64,000 bases of DNA from Siphonodentalium dalli (Eukaryota > Mollusca > Scaphopoda > Gadilida > Siphonodentaliidae), in the NCBI GenBank assembly GCA_032622095.1, contig CP136069.1, forward strand, positions 82,918,958 through 82,982,957, in the 5' to 3' direction. Positions 41,327-57,779 of the stretch are shown here, in pieces. Position numbers and translations under genes: made by a program. Under the pieces are notes generated by a model. The model had not been told where the DNA came from and did not search any database. It saw only the letters and a list, made by a program, of their open reading frames with translations. How positions within the stretch are numbered: position 1 is the first letter of the stretch; each line of letters starts with the position of its first letter.

Positions 41327-44300
41327 ATGTATGTGGTGGTGATACCTATAGATGTATGTGGTGGGGATACCTATAGATGTATGTGGTGGGGATACCTATA
41401 TATGTGTGTGGTGGGGATACCTATATATGTATGTGGTGGTGATACCTATATATGTGTGTGGTGGGGACACCTATTTATGTGTGTTGAGGTGATACCTATA
41501 GATGTATGTGGTGGTGATACCTATATATGTATGTGGTGGGGATACCTATATATGTATGTGGTGGGGATAACTTTATATGTATTTGGCGGGGAGACCTATA
41601 GATGTATGTTGCGGGGATACCTATATATGTTTGTGGTGGGGATACCTATATATGTATGTGGCGGGGAGACCTATAGATGTATGTGGTGGGGATACCTATA
41701 TATGTATGTGTTGGGGATACCTATATATGTATGTGGCGGGGAGACCTATAGATGTGTGTGGCGGGGTTACCTATAGATTTATGTGGCGGGGATACCTATA
41801 TATGTATGTGGTGGTGATACCTATAGATGTATGTGGTGGGGATACCTATAGATGTATGTGGTGGGGATACCTATATATGCGTGTGGTGGGGATACCTATA
41901 TATGTATGTGGTGGTGATACCTATATATGTGTGTGGTGGGGACACCTATTTATGTGTGTTGTGGTGATACCAATAGATGTATGTGGTGGTGATACCTATA
42001 TATGTATGTGGTGGGGATACCTATATATGTATGTGGTGGGGAGACCTATAGATGTATGTGGTGGGGATACCTATATATGTATGTGTTGGGGATACCTATA
42101 TATGTATGTGGCGGGGAGACCTATAGATGTGTGTGGCGGGGTTACCTATAAATTTATGTGGCGGGGATACCTATATATGTATGTGGTGGTGATACCTATA
42201 AATGCATGTGGTGGTGATACCTATATATGTATGTGGTGGGGAGACCTATAGATGTATGTGGCGGGGATACCTAAATATGTATGTGGTGGTGATACCTATA
42301 GATGTGTGTTGTGCTGATACCTATATATGTATGTGGTGGGGATACCTATAGATGTATGTGGTGGTGATACCTATATATGTATGTGGTGGGGATACCTATA
42401 TATGTATGTGTTGGGGATACCTATAGATGTCTGTGGCGGGGATACCTATATATATGTGTGACGTGAGGATACCTATATATGTGTGTGACGGGTATACCTA
42501 TATATTTGTGTGGTGGGGAGACCTATATATGTGTGTGGCGGGGATACATATATAAGTATGTGGCGGGGATACCTATATATGTGTGTGGTGGGGAGACTTG
42601 TATATGTGTGTGGTGGTGATACCTATATATGTATGTGGTGGGGATACATATAGATGTATGTGGTGGTGATACCTATATATGTATGTGGTGGAGATACCTA
42701 TATATGTATGTGGTGGGGATACCTATAGATGTCTGTGGCGGAGATACCTATATATGTGTGTGGTGAGGATACCTCTATATGTGTGTGGCGGGGATACCTA
42801 TATATTTGTGTGGTGGGGAGACCTATATATGTGTGTGGCGGGGATATCTATACAAGTATGTGTCGGGGATACCTATATATGTGTGTGGTGGGGAGACTTA
42901 TATATGTGTGTGGTGGTGATACCTATATATGTATGTGGTGGGTATACATATATATGTATGTGGTGGTGATACCTAAAGATGTATGTGGTGGTGATACCTA
43001 TAGATGTATGTGGTGGGGATACCTATAGATGTATGTGGTGGGGATACCTATATATGTGTGTGGTGGGGATACCTATATATGTATGTGGTGGTGATACCTA
43101 TATATGTGTGTGGTGGGGACACCTATTTATGTGTGTTGTGGTGATACCTATAGATGTATGTGGTGGTGATACCTATATATGTATGTGGTGGGGATACCTA
43201 TATATGTATGTGGTGGGGATAACTTTATATGTATTTGGCGGGGAGACCTATAGATGTATGTTGCGGGGATACCTATATATGTTTGTGGTGGGGATACCTA
43301 TATATGTATGTGGCGGGGAGACCTATAGATGTATGTGGTGGGGATACCTATATATGTATGTGTTGGGGATACCTATATATGTATGTGGCGGGGAGACCTA
43401 TAGATGTGTGTGGCGGGGTTACCTATAGATTTATGTGGCGGGGATACCTATATATGTATGTGGTGGTGATACCTATAGATGTATGTGGTGGGGATACCTA
43501 TAGATGTATGTGGTGGGGATACCTATATATGCGTGTGGTGGGGATACCTATATATGTATGTGGTGGTGATACCTATATATGTGTGTGGTGGGGACACCTA
43601 TTTATGTGTGTTGTGGTGATACCAATAGATGTATGTGGTGGTGATACCTATATATGTATGTGGTGGGGATACCTATATATGTATGTGGTGGGGAGACCTA
43701 TAGATGTATGTGGTGGGGATACCTATATATGTATGTGTTGGGGATACCTATATATGTATGTGGCGGGGAGACCTATAGATTTATGTGGCGGGGATACCTA
43801 TATATGTATGTGGTGGTGATACCTATAGATGCATGTGGTGGTGATACCTATATATGTATGTGGTGGGGAGACCTATAGATGTATGTGGCGGCGATACCTA
43901 AATATGTATGTGGTGGTGATACCTATAGATGTGTGTGGTGCTGATACCTATATATGTATGTGGTGGGGATACCTATAGATGTATGTGGTGGTGATACCTA
44001 TATATGTATGTGGTGGGGATACCTATATATGTATGTGTTGGGGATACCTATAGATGTCTGTGGCGGGGATACCTATATATATGTGTGACGTGAGGATACC
44101 TATATATGTGTGTGACGGGTATACCTATATATTTGTGTGGTGGGGAGACCTATATATGTGTGTGGCGGGGATACATATATAAGTATGTGGCGGGGATACC
44201 TATATATGTGTGTGGTGGGGAGACTTGTATATGTGTGTGGTGGTGATACCTATATATGTATGTGGTGGGGATACATATAGATGTATGTGGTGGTGATACC

Positions 44301-44630
44301 TATAGATGTATGTGGTGGTGATACCTATATATGTATGTGGTGGGGATACCTATAGATGTATGTGGTGGGGATACCTATATATGTATGTGGTGGGGATACC
44401 TATATATGTATGTGGTGGGATACCTATATATGTATTTGGCGGGGAGACCTATAGATGAATGTTGCGGGGATACCTATATATGTTTGTGGTGGGGATACCT
44501 ATATATGTATGTGGCGGGGAGACCTATAGATGTATGTGGTGGGGATACCTATATATGTATGTGGTGGGGATACCTATATATGTATGTGGTGGGGAAACCT
44601 ATAGATGTGTGTGGCGGGGTTACCTATAGA
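41327..44630 (+). repeat. 1652-bp tandem duplication
   Basis: The variant order from 41327 recurs from 42979 (also 41577 and 43229), 1652 bp apart, including TATATGCGTGTGGTGGGG at about 41877 and 43529. The second copy lacks part of the first near 43760-43800, so the pair diverged by loss of a few units. Confidence 0.8.
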
Positions 44631-47439
44631 TGTATGTGGCGGGGATACCTATATATGTATGTGGTGGTGATACCTATATATGTATGTGGTGGGGAAACCT
44701 ATAGATGTGTGTGGCGGGGTTACCTATAGATGTATGTGACGGGGATACCTATATATGTATGTGGTGGTGATACCTATAGATGAATGTGGTGGTGATACCT
44801 ATAGATGTATGTGGTGGGGAGACCTATATATGTATGTGGCGGGGATACCTATATATGTGTGTGGCGGGGAGACTTATATATGTGTGTGTTGGTGATACCT
44901 ATATATGTATGTGGTGGGGATACCTATAGATGTATGTGGTAGTGATACCTATAGATGGGTGTGGTGGGGATACCTATATATGTATGTGTTGGGGATACCT
45001 ATATATGTTTGTGGTGAGGATACCTATATATGTATGTGGTGGGGATACCTATATATGTGTGTGGTGGGGATACCTATATATGTATGTGGTGGGGATACCT
45101 ATATATGTATTTGGCGGGGAGACCTATATATGTGTGATGTGGGGAGACCTATATATGTGTGTGGCGGGGATACCTATATATGTATGTGTTGAGGATACCT
45201 ATATGTGTGTGGTGGTGATACCTATATATGTGTGTGGTGGGGAGACCTATATATGTGTGTGGTGAGGATACCTATATATGTGTGTGGCGGGGATACCTAT
45301 ATATGTGTGTGGCGGGGATACCTATATATATGTGGCGGGGATACCTATATATGTATCTGGTGGTGATACCTATAGATGTATGTGGTGGTGATACCAATAT
45401 ATGTATGTGGTGGGGAGACATATATATGTATATGGTGGGGATACCTATAGATGTATGTGGTGGGGAGACATATATATGTATATGGTGGGGATACCCATAT
45501 ATGTATGTGGTGGTGATACCTATATATGTGTGTGATGGGGATACCTATTTATGTGTGTGGTGGTGATACCTATAGATGTCTGTGGCGGGGATACCTATAT
45601 ATGTGTGTGGTCAGGATACCTATATATGTGTGTGGCGGGGATACCTATATATTTGTGTGGTGGGGAGACCTATATATGTGTGTGGCGGGGATACCTATAT
45701 ATGTATGTGGCGGGGATACCTATATATGTGTGCGGCGGGGAGACCTATATATGTAGGTGGCGGGGAGACCTATATATGTGTGTGGTGGTGATACCTACAT
45801 ATGATTGTGGTGGGGATACCTATATATGTGTGTGACTGAGAGGCCTATAGATGTATGTGGCGGGGAGACTTATATATGTGTGTGGTGGTGATACCTATAT
45901 ATATATGTGGTGGGGATACCCATATATGTATGTGGTGGTGATACCTATAGATGTATGTGGTGGTGATACCTATAGATGTATGTGGTGGGGATACCTATAG
46001 ATGTATGTGGTGGGGATACCCATATATGTGTGTGGTGGGGATACCTATATATGTATGTGGTGGAGATACCTATATATGTATGTGGTGGGGATACCTATAT
46101 ATGTGTGTGGTGGTGGGGATACCTATATATGTATGTGGTGGAGATACCTATATATGTGTTTGGTGGGGATACCTATTTATGTGTGTGGTGGTGATACCTA
46201 TAGATGTATGTGGTGGTGATACCTATATATGTATGTGGTGGGGATACCTATATATGTATGTGGTGGGGATACCTATAGATGTCTGTGGTGGGGATACCTA
46301 TATATGTGTGTGGTGAGGATACCTATATATGTGTGTGGCGGGGATACCTATATATGTATGTGGCGGGGATACCTATATATGTGTGTGGCGGGGAGACCTA
46401 TATATGTATGTGGCGGGGAGACCTATATATGTGTGTGGCGGGAATACCTATATATGTATGTGGCAGGGATACCTATATATGTGTGTGGCTGGGAGACCTA
46501 TATATGTATGTGGCGGGGAAACCTATATATGTATGTGGCGGGGAGACCTATATATGTGTGTGGCGGGGATACCTATATATGTATGTGATGAGGACACCTA
46601 TATATGTGTGGTGGTGATACCTCTATATGTGTGTGGTGGGGGAGACCTATATATGTGTATGGCGGGGATACCTATATATGTATGTGGTGAGTATACCTAT
46701 ATATGTATGTGGTGGGGATACCTATATATGTGTGTGGTGGGGATACCTATATATATGTATGTGGTGGGGATACCTATATTTGTGTGTGGTGGGGAGACCG
46801 ATAGATGTATGTGGTGGGGATACCTATATATGTATGTGTTGGGGATACCTATATAGGTATGTGGTGGTGATACCTATAGATGAGTGTGGCGGGGATACCT
46901 ATATATGTGTGTGGTGAGGATACCTATATATGTGTGTGGTGGGGAGACCTATAGATGTGTGTGGTGGGGATACCTATATATGTGTGTGGCGGGGATAACT
47001 ATATATGTGTGTGGCGAGAATACCTATATATGTATGTGGTGGTGATACCTATATATGTGTGTGGCGGGGATACCTATATATGTATTTGGTGGGGAGACCT
47101 ATATATGTGTGTGGCGGGGATACCTATATATGTATGTGGCGGGGATACCTATATATGTGTGTGGCGGGGAGACCTATATATGTATGTGGCAGGGAGACCT
47201 ATATATATGAGTGTGGTGGGGATACCTATATATGTGTGTGGTGGGGATACCTATATATGTATGTGGTGGTGATACCTATATATGTATGAGGTGGGGATAC
47301 CTATAAATGTGTGTGGTGGGGATACCTATATATGTATGTGGTGGGGATACCTATATATGTGAGTGGCGGGGATACATATATATGTATGTGGTGGTGATAC
47401 CTTTATATGTGTGTGGCGGGGATACCTATATATGTGTGT

Positions 47440-50400
47440 GGTGGGAAGACCTATAAATGTGTGTGGCGGGGATACCTATATATGTATGTGGCGGGGATAC
47501 CTATATATGTGTGTGGCGGGGAGACCTATATATGTGTGTGGCGGGGATACCTATATATGTATGTGGCGGGGATACCTATATATGTATGTGGCGGGAATAC
47601 CTATATATGTGTGTGGCGGGGAAACCTATATATGTTTGTGGTGGGGATACCTATATATGTTTGTGGTGGGGATACCTAAATATGTTTGTGGTGGGGATAC
47701 CTATATATGTGTGTGGTGGGGACACCTATATATGTATGTGGTCGTGATAGTTATATATGTATGTGGTTGGGATACCTATATATGTATGTGTTGAGGATAC
47801 CTATATATGTATGTGGTGAGGATACCTATATATGTATGTGGTGGGGGATACTATATATGTGTGTGGTGGGGATACCTATATATGTATGTGGTGGGGATAC
47901 CTATATATGTATGTGGCGGGGAGACCTATATATGTTTGTGGTGGGGATACCTATATATGTTTGTGGTGGGGATACCTATATATGTTTGTGGTGGGGATAC
48001 CTATATATGTGTGTGGTGGGGATACCTATATATGTATGTGGTCGTGATAGTTATATATGTATGTGGTTGGGATACCTATATATGTATGTGTTGAGGATAC
48101 CTATATATGTATGTGGTGAGGATACCTATATATGTATGTGGTGAGGATACCTATATATGTATGTGGTGGGGGATACTATATATGTGTGTGGTGGGGATAC
48201 CTATATATGTATGTGGTGGGGATACCTATATATGTATGTGGTGGGGTACCTATATATGTGTGTGGTGGGGATACCTATATATGTATGTGGTGGTGATACC
48301 TGTATATGTGTGTGGTGGGGAGACCTATATATGTGTGTGGCGGGGATACCTATATATGTATGTGGTGAGGATACATATATATGTGTGGCGGGGATACCTA
48401 TATATGTGTGCGGTGGGGAGACCTATATGTGTGTGTGGTGAGGATACCTATATATGTGCGTGGCGGGGATACCTATATATGTGTGTGGTGGGGAGACCTA
48501 TATGTGTGTGTGGTGAGGATACCTATATATGTGCGTGGCGGGGATACCTATATATGTGTGTGGCGGCGGGGATACCTATATATGTGTGTGGTGAGGATAC
48601 CTATATATGTGTGTGGCGGGTATACCTATATATGTGTGTGGTGAGGATACCTATAGATGTATGTGGTGGGGATACCTGTAGATGTATGTGGTGGGGATAC
48701 CTATATATGTGTGTGGTGGGGATACATATAGATGTATGTGGTGGGTATACCTATATATGTGTGTGGTGGGGATACCTATAGATGTATGTGGTGGGGATAC
48801 CTATAGATGTATGTGGCGGGGATACCTATAGATGAATGTGGTGGGGATACCTATAGATGTATGTGGCGGGGATACCTATATATTTGTGTGGTGAGGATAC
48901 CTATAGATGTATGTGGTGTGGATACCTATATATGTATGTGGCGGGGATACCTATATATGTGTGTGGTGGGATACCTATATATGTATGTGGTGGGGAGACC
49001 TATATATGTGTGTGGTGAGGATACCTATATATGTGAGTGGCGGGGAGACCTATATATGTGTGTGGCGGGGATACGTATATATGTGTGTGGCGGGGATACC
49101 TATATATGTATGTGGGGGGAGACCTATATATGTGTGTTGGGGATACCTATATATGTGTGTGGCGGGGATACCTATATATGTATGTGGTGAGGATCCCTAT
49201 ATATGTGTGTTGTGAGGATACCTATATATCTGTGTGGCGGGGAGACCTATATATGTGTGTGGTGGGGATACCTATATATGTGTGTGGTGGGGTTACCTAT
49301 ATATGTCTGTGATGGGGATACCTATATATGTGTGTGGTGGGGAGACCTATATATGTATGTGGCGGGGATACCTATATATGTATGTGGTGGGGAGACCTAT
49401 AGATGTATGTGGTGGGGATACCTATATATGTATGTGTAGGGGATACCTATAAATGTATGTGGTGGTGATACCTATAGATGTGTGTGGCAGGGATACCTAT
49501 ATGTGTGTTGTGGGGATACCTATATGTATGCGGCGGCGATACCTATATGTGTGTGGTGGTGATACCTATATATGTATGTGGCGGGGATACCTATATATGT
49601 GTGTGGTGGGGATGCCTATATATGTATGTGGTGGGGATATCTGTAGATATGTGTGGCGGGGATTCCTATAGATGTGTATGGTGGGGATACCTATATATGT
49701 GTGTGGTGGGGATACCTATAGATGTGTGTGGTGGGGATACCTGTAGATGTGTGTGGTGGGGATACCTATATAAGTATGTGGTGGTGATACCTATATATGT
49801 ATGTGGTGGTGATACCTATATATGTATGTGGCGGGGATACCTATATATGTGTGTGGTGGGGATACCTATATTTGTATGTGGTGGTGATACCTATATATGT
49901 ATGTGGTGGGGATACCTATAGATGTGTGTTGTGGGGAGACTTATAGATGTATGTAGCGGGGATACCTATATATGTGTGTGGTGAGGATACCTATATATGT
50001 GTGTGGTGGGGATACCTATATATGTGTGTGGCAGGGATACCTATATATGTGTGTGCGGGGATACCAATATATGTATGTTTTTTGGAGACCTATATATGTG
50101 TGTGGTGGGGATGCATATATATGTGTGCGGCGGGGATACCTATATATGTATGTGGTGGGGATACCTATATATGTGTGTGGTGGGGATACCTATATATGTA
50201 ATTGGTGGGGATACCTATATATGTATGTGGTGGGGATACATATAGATGTGTGTGGTGGGGATACCTATAGATGTGTGTGGTGGGGATACAAATAGATGTG
50301 TGTGGTGGGGATACTTATATATGTATGTGGTGGGGATACCTATAGATGTGTGGTGGGGAGACTATATATGTGTGTGATGGGGATACCTATAGATGTATGT

Positions 50401-53400
50401 GGTGGGGATACCTATATATGTGTGTGGTGGGGATACCTATAGATGTATGTGGTGGGGATACCTATATATGTATGTGGTGGGGATACCTATATATGTGTGT
50501 GGTGCTGATACCTATATATGTATGTGGTGGGGATACCTATATATGTATGTGGTGGGGATACCTATATATGTATGTGGTGGTGATACCTATAGATGTGTGT
50601 GGTGGGGATACCTATATGTGTGTGGTGGGGATACCTATATGTATGTGGCGGGGATACATATATGTGTGTGGTGGTGATACCTGTATATGTATGTGGTGGG
50701 GATACCTATATATGTGTGTGGTGGGGATGCCTATATATGTATGTGGTGGGGATACCTATAGATGTGTGTGGCGGGGATACCTATAGATGTGTATGGTTGG
50801 GATACCTATATATGTGTGTGGTGGGGATACCTATAGATGTGTGTGGTGGGGATACCTATAGATGTGTGTGGCGGGGATACCTATATATGTATGTGGTGGT
50901 GATACCTATATATGTGTGTGTTGGTGATACCTATATATGTGTGTGGTGGTGATACCTATATATGTGTGTGGTGGGGAGACCTATATATGTGTGTGGTGGG
51001 GATACCTATAGATGTGTGTGGTGGGGATACCTATATATGTATGTGGTGGTGATACCTATATATGTATGTGGTGGTGATACCTATATATGTGTGTGGTGGT
51101 GATACCTATATAGGATACCTATATATGTGTGTGGTGGGGATACCTATATATGTATGTGGTGGGGATACCTATATATGTGTGTGGTGGGGAGACCTATATA
51201 TGTATGTGGTGGGGATACCTATATATGTATGTTGGGGTGGGGAGACCTATAGATGTATGTGGTGGGGATACCTATATATGAGTGTGGTGGGGATACCTAT
51301 ATATGTATGTGGTGGGGATACCTATATATGTATGTGGTGGTGATACCTATATATGATATGAGGTGGGGATAGCTATAAATGTATGTGGTGGGGATACCTA
51401 TATATGTATGTGGTGGGGATACCTATATATGTGTGTGGCGGGGATACTATATATGTATGTGGTGGTGATACCTATATAGTGTGTGGCGGGGATACCTATA
51501 TATGTGTGTGATGGGAAGACCTATAAATGTGTGTGGCGGGGATACCTATATATGTATGTGGTGGGGATACCTATATATGTGTGTGGCGGGGAGACCTATA
51601 TATGTCTGTGGCGGGGGAGACCTATATATGTGTGTGGCGGGGATACCTATATATGTATGTGGCGGGGATACCTATATATGTATGTGGCGGGAATACCTAT
51701 ATATATGTGTGTGGCGGGGAGACCTATATATGTGTGTGGTGGGTGGATACCTATATATGTTTGTGGTGGGGATACCTATATATGTTTGTGGTGGGGATAC
51801 CTATATATGTGTGTGGTGGGGATACCTATATATGTATGTGGTCGTGATAGTTATATATGTATGTGGTTGGGATACCTATATATGTATGTGTTTGAGGATA
51901 CCTATATATGTATGTGGTGAGGATACCTATATATGTATGTGGTCAGGATACCTATATATGTATGTGGTGGGGGATACTATATATGTGTGTGGTGGGGATA
52001 CCTATATATGTATGTGTGGGGATACCTTTATATGTATGTGGTGGGGGTACCTATATATGTGTGTGGTGGGGGATACCCTATCTATGTATGTGGTGGCGAT
52101 ACCTGTATATGTGTGTGGTGGGGAGACCTATATATGTGTGTGGCGGGGGATACCTATATATGTATGTGGTGAGGATACATATATGTGTGTGGCGGGGATA
52201 CCTATATATGTGTGTGGTGGGAGACCTATATGTGTGTGTGGTGAGGAAACCTATATATGTGCGTGGCGGGGATACCTATATATGTGTGTGGCGGGGATAC
52301 CTATATATGGTGTGTGGTGAGGATACCTATATATGTGGTGTGGCGGGGATACCTATATATGGTGTGTGGTGTGGATACCTATAGATGTATGTGGTGGGGA
52401 TACCTGTAGATGTATGTGGTGGGGATACCTATATATGTGTGTGGTGAGGATACCTATATATGTGTGTGGCGGGTATAACCTATATATGTGTGTGGTGAGG
52501 ATACCTATAGATGTATGTGGTGGGGATACCTGTAGATGTATGTGGTGGGAATACCTATATATGTGTGTGGTGGGGATACATATAGATGTATGTGGTGGGT
52601 ATACCTATATATGTGTGGTGGGTGGGGATACCTATAGATGTATGTGGTGGGGATACCTATAGATGTATGTGGCGGGGGATACCTATAGATGAATGTGGTG
52701 GGGATACCTATAGATGTATGTGGTGGGGATACCTATATATTTGTGTGGTGAGGATACCTATAGATGTATGTGGTGTGGATACCTATATATGTATGTGGCG
52801 GGGATACCTATATATGTGTGTGGTGGGCATACCTATATAAGTATGTGGTGGGGAGACCTATATATGTGTGTGGTGAGGATACCTATATATGTGAGTGGCG
52901 GGGAGACCTATATATGTGTGTGGCGGGGATACGTATATATGTGTGTGGCGGGGATACCTATATATGTATGTGGGGGGAGACCTATATATGTGTGTTGGGG
53001 ATACCTATATATGTGTGTGTGGCGGTGATACCTATATATGTATGTGGTGAGGATACCTATATATGTGTGTTGTGAGGATACCTATATATGTGTGTGGCGG
53101 GGAGACCTATATATGTGTGTGGTGGGGATACCTATATATGTGTGTGGTGGGGTTACCTATATATGTCTGTGATGGGGATACCTATATATGTGTGTGGTGG
53201 GGAGACCTATATATGTATGTGGCGGGGATACCTATATATGTATGTGGTGGGGAGACCTATAGATGTATGTGGTGGGGATACCTATATATGTATGTGTAGG
53301 GGATACCTATAAATGTATGTGGTGGTGATACCTATAGATGTGTGTGGCAGGGATACCTATATGTGTGTGGTGGGGATACCTATATGTATGCGGCGGCGAT

Positions 53401-56400
53401 ACCTATATGTGTGTGGTGGTGATACCTATATATGTATGTGGCGGGGATACCTATATATGTGTGTGGTGGGGATGCCTATATATGTATGTGGTGGGGATAT
53501 CTGTAGATATGTGTGGCGGGGATTCCTATAGATGTGTATGGTGGGGATACCTATATATGTGTGTGGTGGGGATACCTATAGATGTGTGTGGTGGGGATAC
53601 CTGTAGATGTGTGTGGTGGGGATACCTATATAAGTATGTGGTGGTGATACCTATATATGTATGTGGTGGTGATACCTATATATGTATGTGTCGGGGATAC
53701 CTATATATGTGTGTGGTGGGGATACCTATATTTGTATGTGGTGGTGATACCTATATATGTATGTGGTGGGGATACCTATAGATGTGTGTTGTGGGGAGAC
53801 TTATAGATGTATGTAGCGGGGATACCTATATATGTGTGTGGTGAGGATACCTATATATGTGTGTGGTGGGGATACCTATATATGTGTGTGGCAGGGATAC
53901 CTATATATGTGTGTGCGGGGATACCAATATATGTATGTTTTTTGGAGACCTATATATGTGTGTGGTGGGGATGCATATATATGTGTGCGGCGGGGATACC
54001 TATATATGTATGTGGTGGGGATACCTATATATGTGTGTGGTGGGGATACCTATATATGTAATTGGTGGGGATACCTATATATGTATGTGGTGGGGATACA
54101 TATAGATGTGTGTGGTGGGGATACCTATAGATGTGTGTGGTGGGGATACAAATAGATGTGTGTGGTGGGGATACTTATATATGTATGTGGTGGGGATACC
54201 TATAGATGTGTGGTGGGGAGACTATATATGTGTGTGATGGGGATACCTATAGATGTATGTGGTGGGGATACCTATATATGTGTGTGGTGGGGATACCTAT
54301 AGATGTATGTGGTGGGGATACCTATATATGTATGTGGTGGGGATACCTATATATGTGTGTGGTGCTGATACCTATATATGTATGTGGTGGGGATACCTAT
54401 ATATGTATGTGGTGGGGATACCTATATATGTATGTGGTGGTGATACCTATAGATGTATGTGGCGGGGATACCTATATGTGTGTGGTGGTGATACCTGTAT
54501 ATGTATGTGGTGGGGATACCTATATATGTGTGTGGTGGGGATGCCTATATATGTATGTGGTGGGGATACCTATAGATGTGTGTGGCGGGGATACCTATAG
54601 ATGTGTATGGTTGGGATACCTATATATGTGTGTGGTGGGGATACCTATAGATGTGTGTGGTGGGGATACCTATAGATGTGTGTGGCGGGGATACCTATAT
54701 ATGTATGTGGTGGTGATATCTATATATGTGTGTGTTGGTGATACCTATATATGTGTGTGGTGGTGATGCCTATATATGTGTGTGGTGGGGAGACCTATAT
54801 ATGTGTGTGGTGGGGATACCTATAGATGTGTGTGGCGGGGATACCTATATATGTATGTGGTGGTGATACCTATATATGTATGTGGTGGTGATACCTATAT
54901 ATGTGTGTGGTGGTGATACCTATATATGTATGTGGCGGGGATACCTATATATGTGTGTGGTGGGGATACCTATATATGTATGTGGTGGGGATACCTATAT
55001 ATGTGTGTGGTGGGGAGACCTATATATGTATGTGGTGGGGATACCTATATATGTATGTGGTGGGGAGACCTATAGATGTATGTGGTGGGGATACCTATAT
55101 ATGAGTGTGGTGGGGATACCTATATATGTATGTGGTGGGGATACCTATATATGTATGTGGTGGTGATACCTATATATGTATGAGGTGGGGATACCTATAA
55201 ATGTATGTGGTGGGGATACCTATATATGTATGTGGTGGGGATACCTATATATGTGTGTGGCGGGGATACCTATATATGTATGTGGTGGTGATACCTATAT
55301 ATGTGTGTGGCGGGGATACCTATATATGTGTGTGGTGGGAAGACCTATAAATGTGTGTGGCGGGGATACCTATATATGTATGTGGTGGGGATACCTATAT
55401 ATGTGTGTGGCGGGGAGACCTATATATGTCTGTGGCGGGGAGACCTATATATGTGTGTGGCGGGGATACCTATATATGTATGTGGCGGGGATACCTATAT
55501 ATGTATGTGGCGGGAATACCTATATATGTGTGTGGCGGGGAGACCTATATATGTGTGTGGTGGGGATACCTATATATGTTTGTGGTGGGGATACCTATAT
55601 ATGTTTGTGGTGGGGATACCTATATATGTGTGTGGTGGGGATACCTATATATGTATGTGGTCGTGATAGTTATATATGTATGTGGTTGGGATACCTATAT
55701 ATGTATGTGTTGAGGATACCTATATATGTATGTGGTGAGGATACCTATATATGTATGTGGTGAGGATACCTATATATGTATGTGGTGGGGGATACTATAT
55801 ATGTGTGTGGTGGGGATACCTATATATGTATGTGGTGGGGATACCTTTATATGTATATGGTGGGGTACCTATATATGTGTGTGGTGGGGATACCTATATA
55901 TGTATGTGGTGGTGATACCTGTATATGTGTGTGGTGGGGAGACCTATATATGTGTGTGGCGGGGATACCTATATATGTATGTGGTGAGGATACATATATG
56001 TGTGTGGCGGGGATACCTATATATGTGTGTGGTGGGAGACCTATATGTGTGTGTGGTGAGGATACCTATATATGTGCGTGGCGGGGATACCTATATATGT
56101 GTGTGGCGGGGATACCTATATATGTGTGTGGTGAGGATACCTATATATGTGTGTGGCGGGGATACCTATATATGTGTGTGGTGAGGATACCTATAGATGT
56201 ATGTGGTGGGGATACCTGTAGATGTATGTGGTGGGGATACCTATATATGTGTGTGGTGGGGATACATATAGATGTATGTGGTGGGTATACCTATATATGT
56301 GTGTGGTGGGGATACCTATAGATGTATGTGGTGGGGATACCTATAGATGTATGTGGCGGGGATACCTATAGATGAATGTGGTGGGGATACCTATAGATGT

Positions 56401-57400
56401 ATGTGGCGGGGATACCAATATATGTGTGTGGTGAGGATACCTATAGATGTATGTGGTGGGGATACCTATATATGTATGTGGCGGGGATACCTATATATGT
56501 GTGTGGTGGGATACCTATATATGTATGTGGTGGGGAGACCTATATATGTGTGTGGTGAGGATACCTATATAAGTGAGTGGCGGGGAGACCTATATATGTG
56601 TGTGGCGGGGATACGTATATATGTGTGTGGCGGGGATACCTATATATGTATGTGGGGGAGACCTATATATGTGTGATGGGGATACCTATATATGTGTGTG
56701 GCGGGGATACCTATATATGTATGTGGTGAGGATACCTATATATGTGTGTTGTGAGGATACCTATATATGTGTGTGGCGGGGAGACCTATATATGTGTGTG
56801 GTGGGGATACCTATATATGTGTGTGGTGGGGATACCTATATATGTCTGTGGTGGGGATACCTATATATGTGTGTGGTGGGGAGACCAATATATGTATGTG
56901 GCGGGGATACCTATATATGTATGTGGTGGGGAGACATATAGATGTATGTGGTGGGGATACCTATATATGTATGTGTTGGGGATACCTATATATGTATGTG
57001 GTGGTGATACCTATAGATGTGTGTGGCGGGGATACCTATATGTGTGTGGTGGGCATACCTATATGTATGCGGCGGCGATACCTATATGTGTGTGGTGGTG
57101 ATACCTATATATGTATGTGGCGGGGATACCTATATATGTGTGTGGTGGGGATGCCTATATATGTATGTGGTGGGGATATCTGTAGATATGTGTGGCGGGG
57201 ATTCCTATAGATGTGTACGGTGGGGATACCTATATATGTGTGTGGTGGGGATACCTATATATGTGTGTGGTGGGGATACCTGTAGATGTGTGTGGTGGGG
57301 ATACCTATATATGTATGTGGTGGTGATACCTATATATGTATGTGGTGGTGATACCTATATATGTATGTGGCGGGGATACCTATATACATGTATGTGTGTG
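47440..57400 (+). repeat. Right-hand satellite domain with a 3.8-kb higher-order repeat
   Basis: Three copies can be followed. The marker GTCGTGATAG lies at 47741, 48041 (a local 300-bp duplication), 51841 and 55660. The block at 49203-50590 recurs at 53063-54450, 3860 bp later, with single-base agreement. That agreement includes the odd GTTTTTTGGAG unit at about 50087 and 53937 and the private ATTGGTGGGG unit at about 50201 and 54061. A third copy follows at 56742-57200, about 3.68 kb further on. Copy 2 (51480-52700) has more single-base indels than its neighbours. Confidence 0.85.
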
Positions 57401-57779
57401 GTGGGGATACCTATATTTGTATGTGGTGGTGATACCTATATATGTATGTGGTGGGGATACCTATAGATGTGTGTGGTGGGGATACCTATATATGTATGTG
57501 GCGGGGATACCTACATATGTGTGTGGTGGGGATACCTATATATGTATGTGGTGGTGATATCTATATATGTGTGTTGTGGGGATACCTATATATGTGTGTG
57601 GTGGGATATCTATATATGTATGTGGTGGGAGACATATATATGTATGTGGTGGGGATACCTATATATGCGTGTGGTGGGGATACCTATATATATGTATGTG
57701 GTGGTGATACCTATATATGTATGTGGTGGGAATCCCTATAGATGTGTGTGGTGGGGATACCTATATATGTGTGTGGTGG

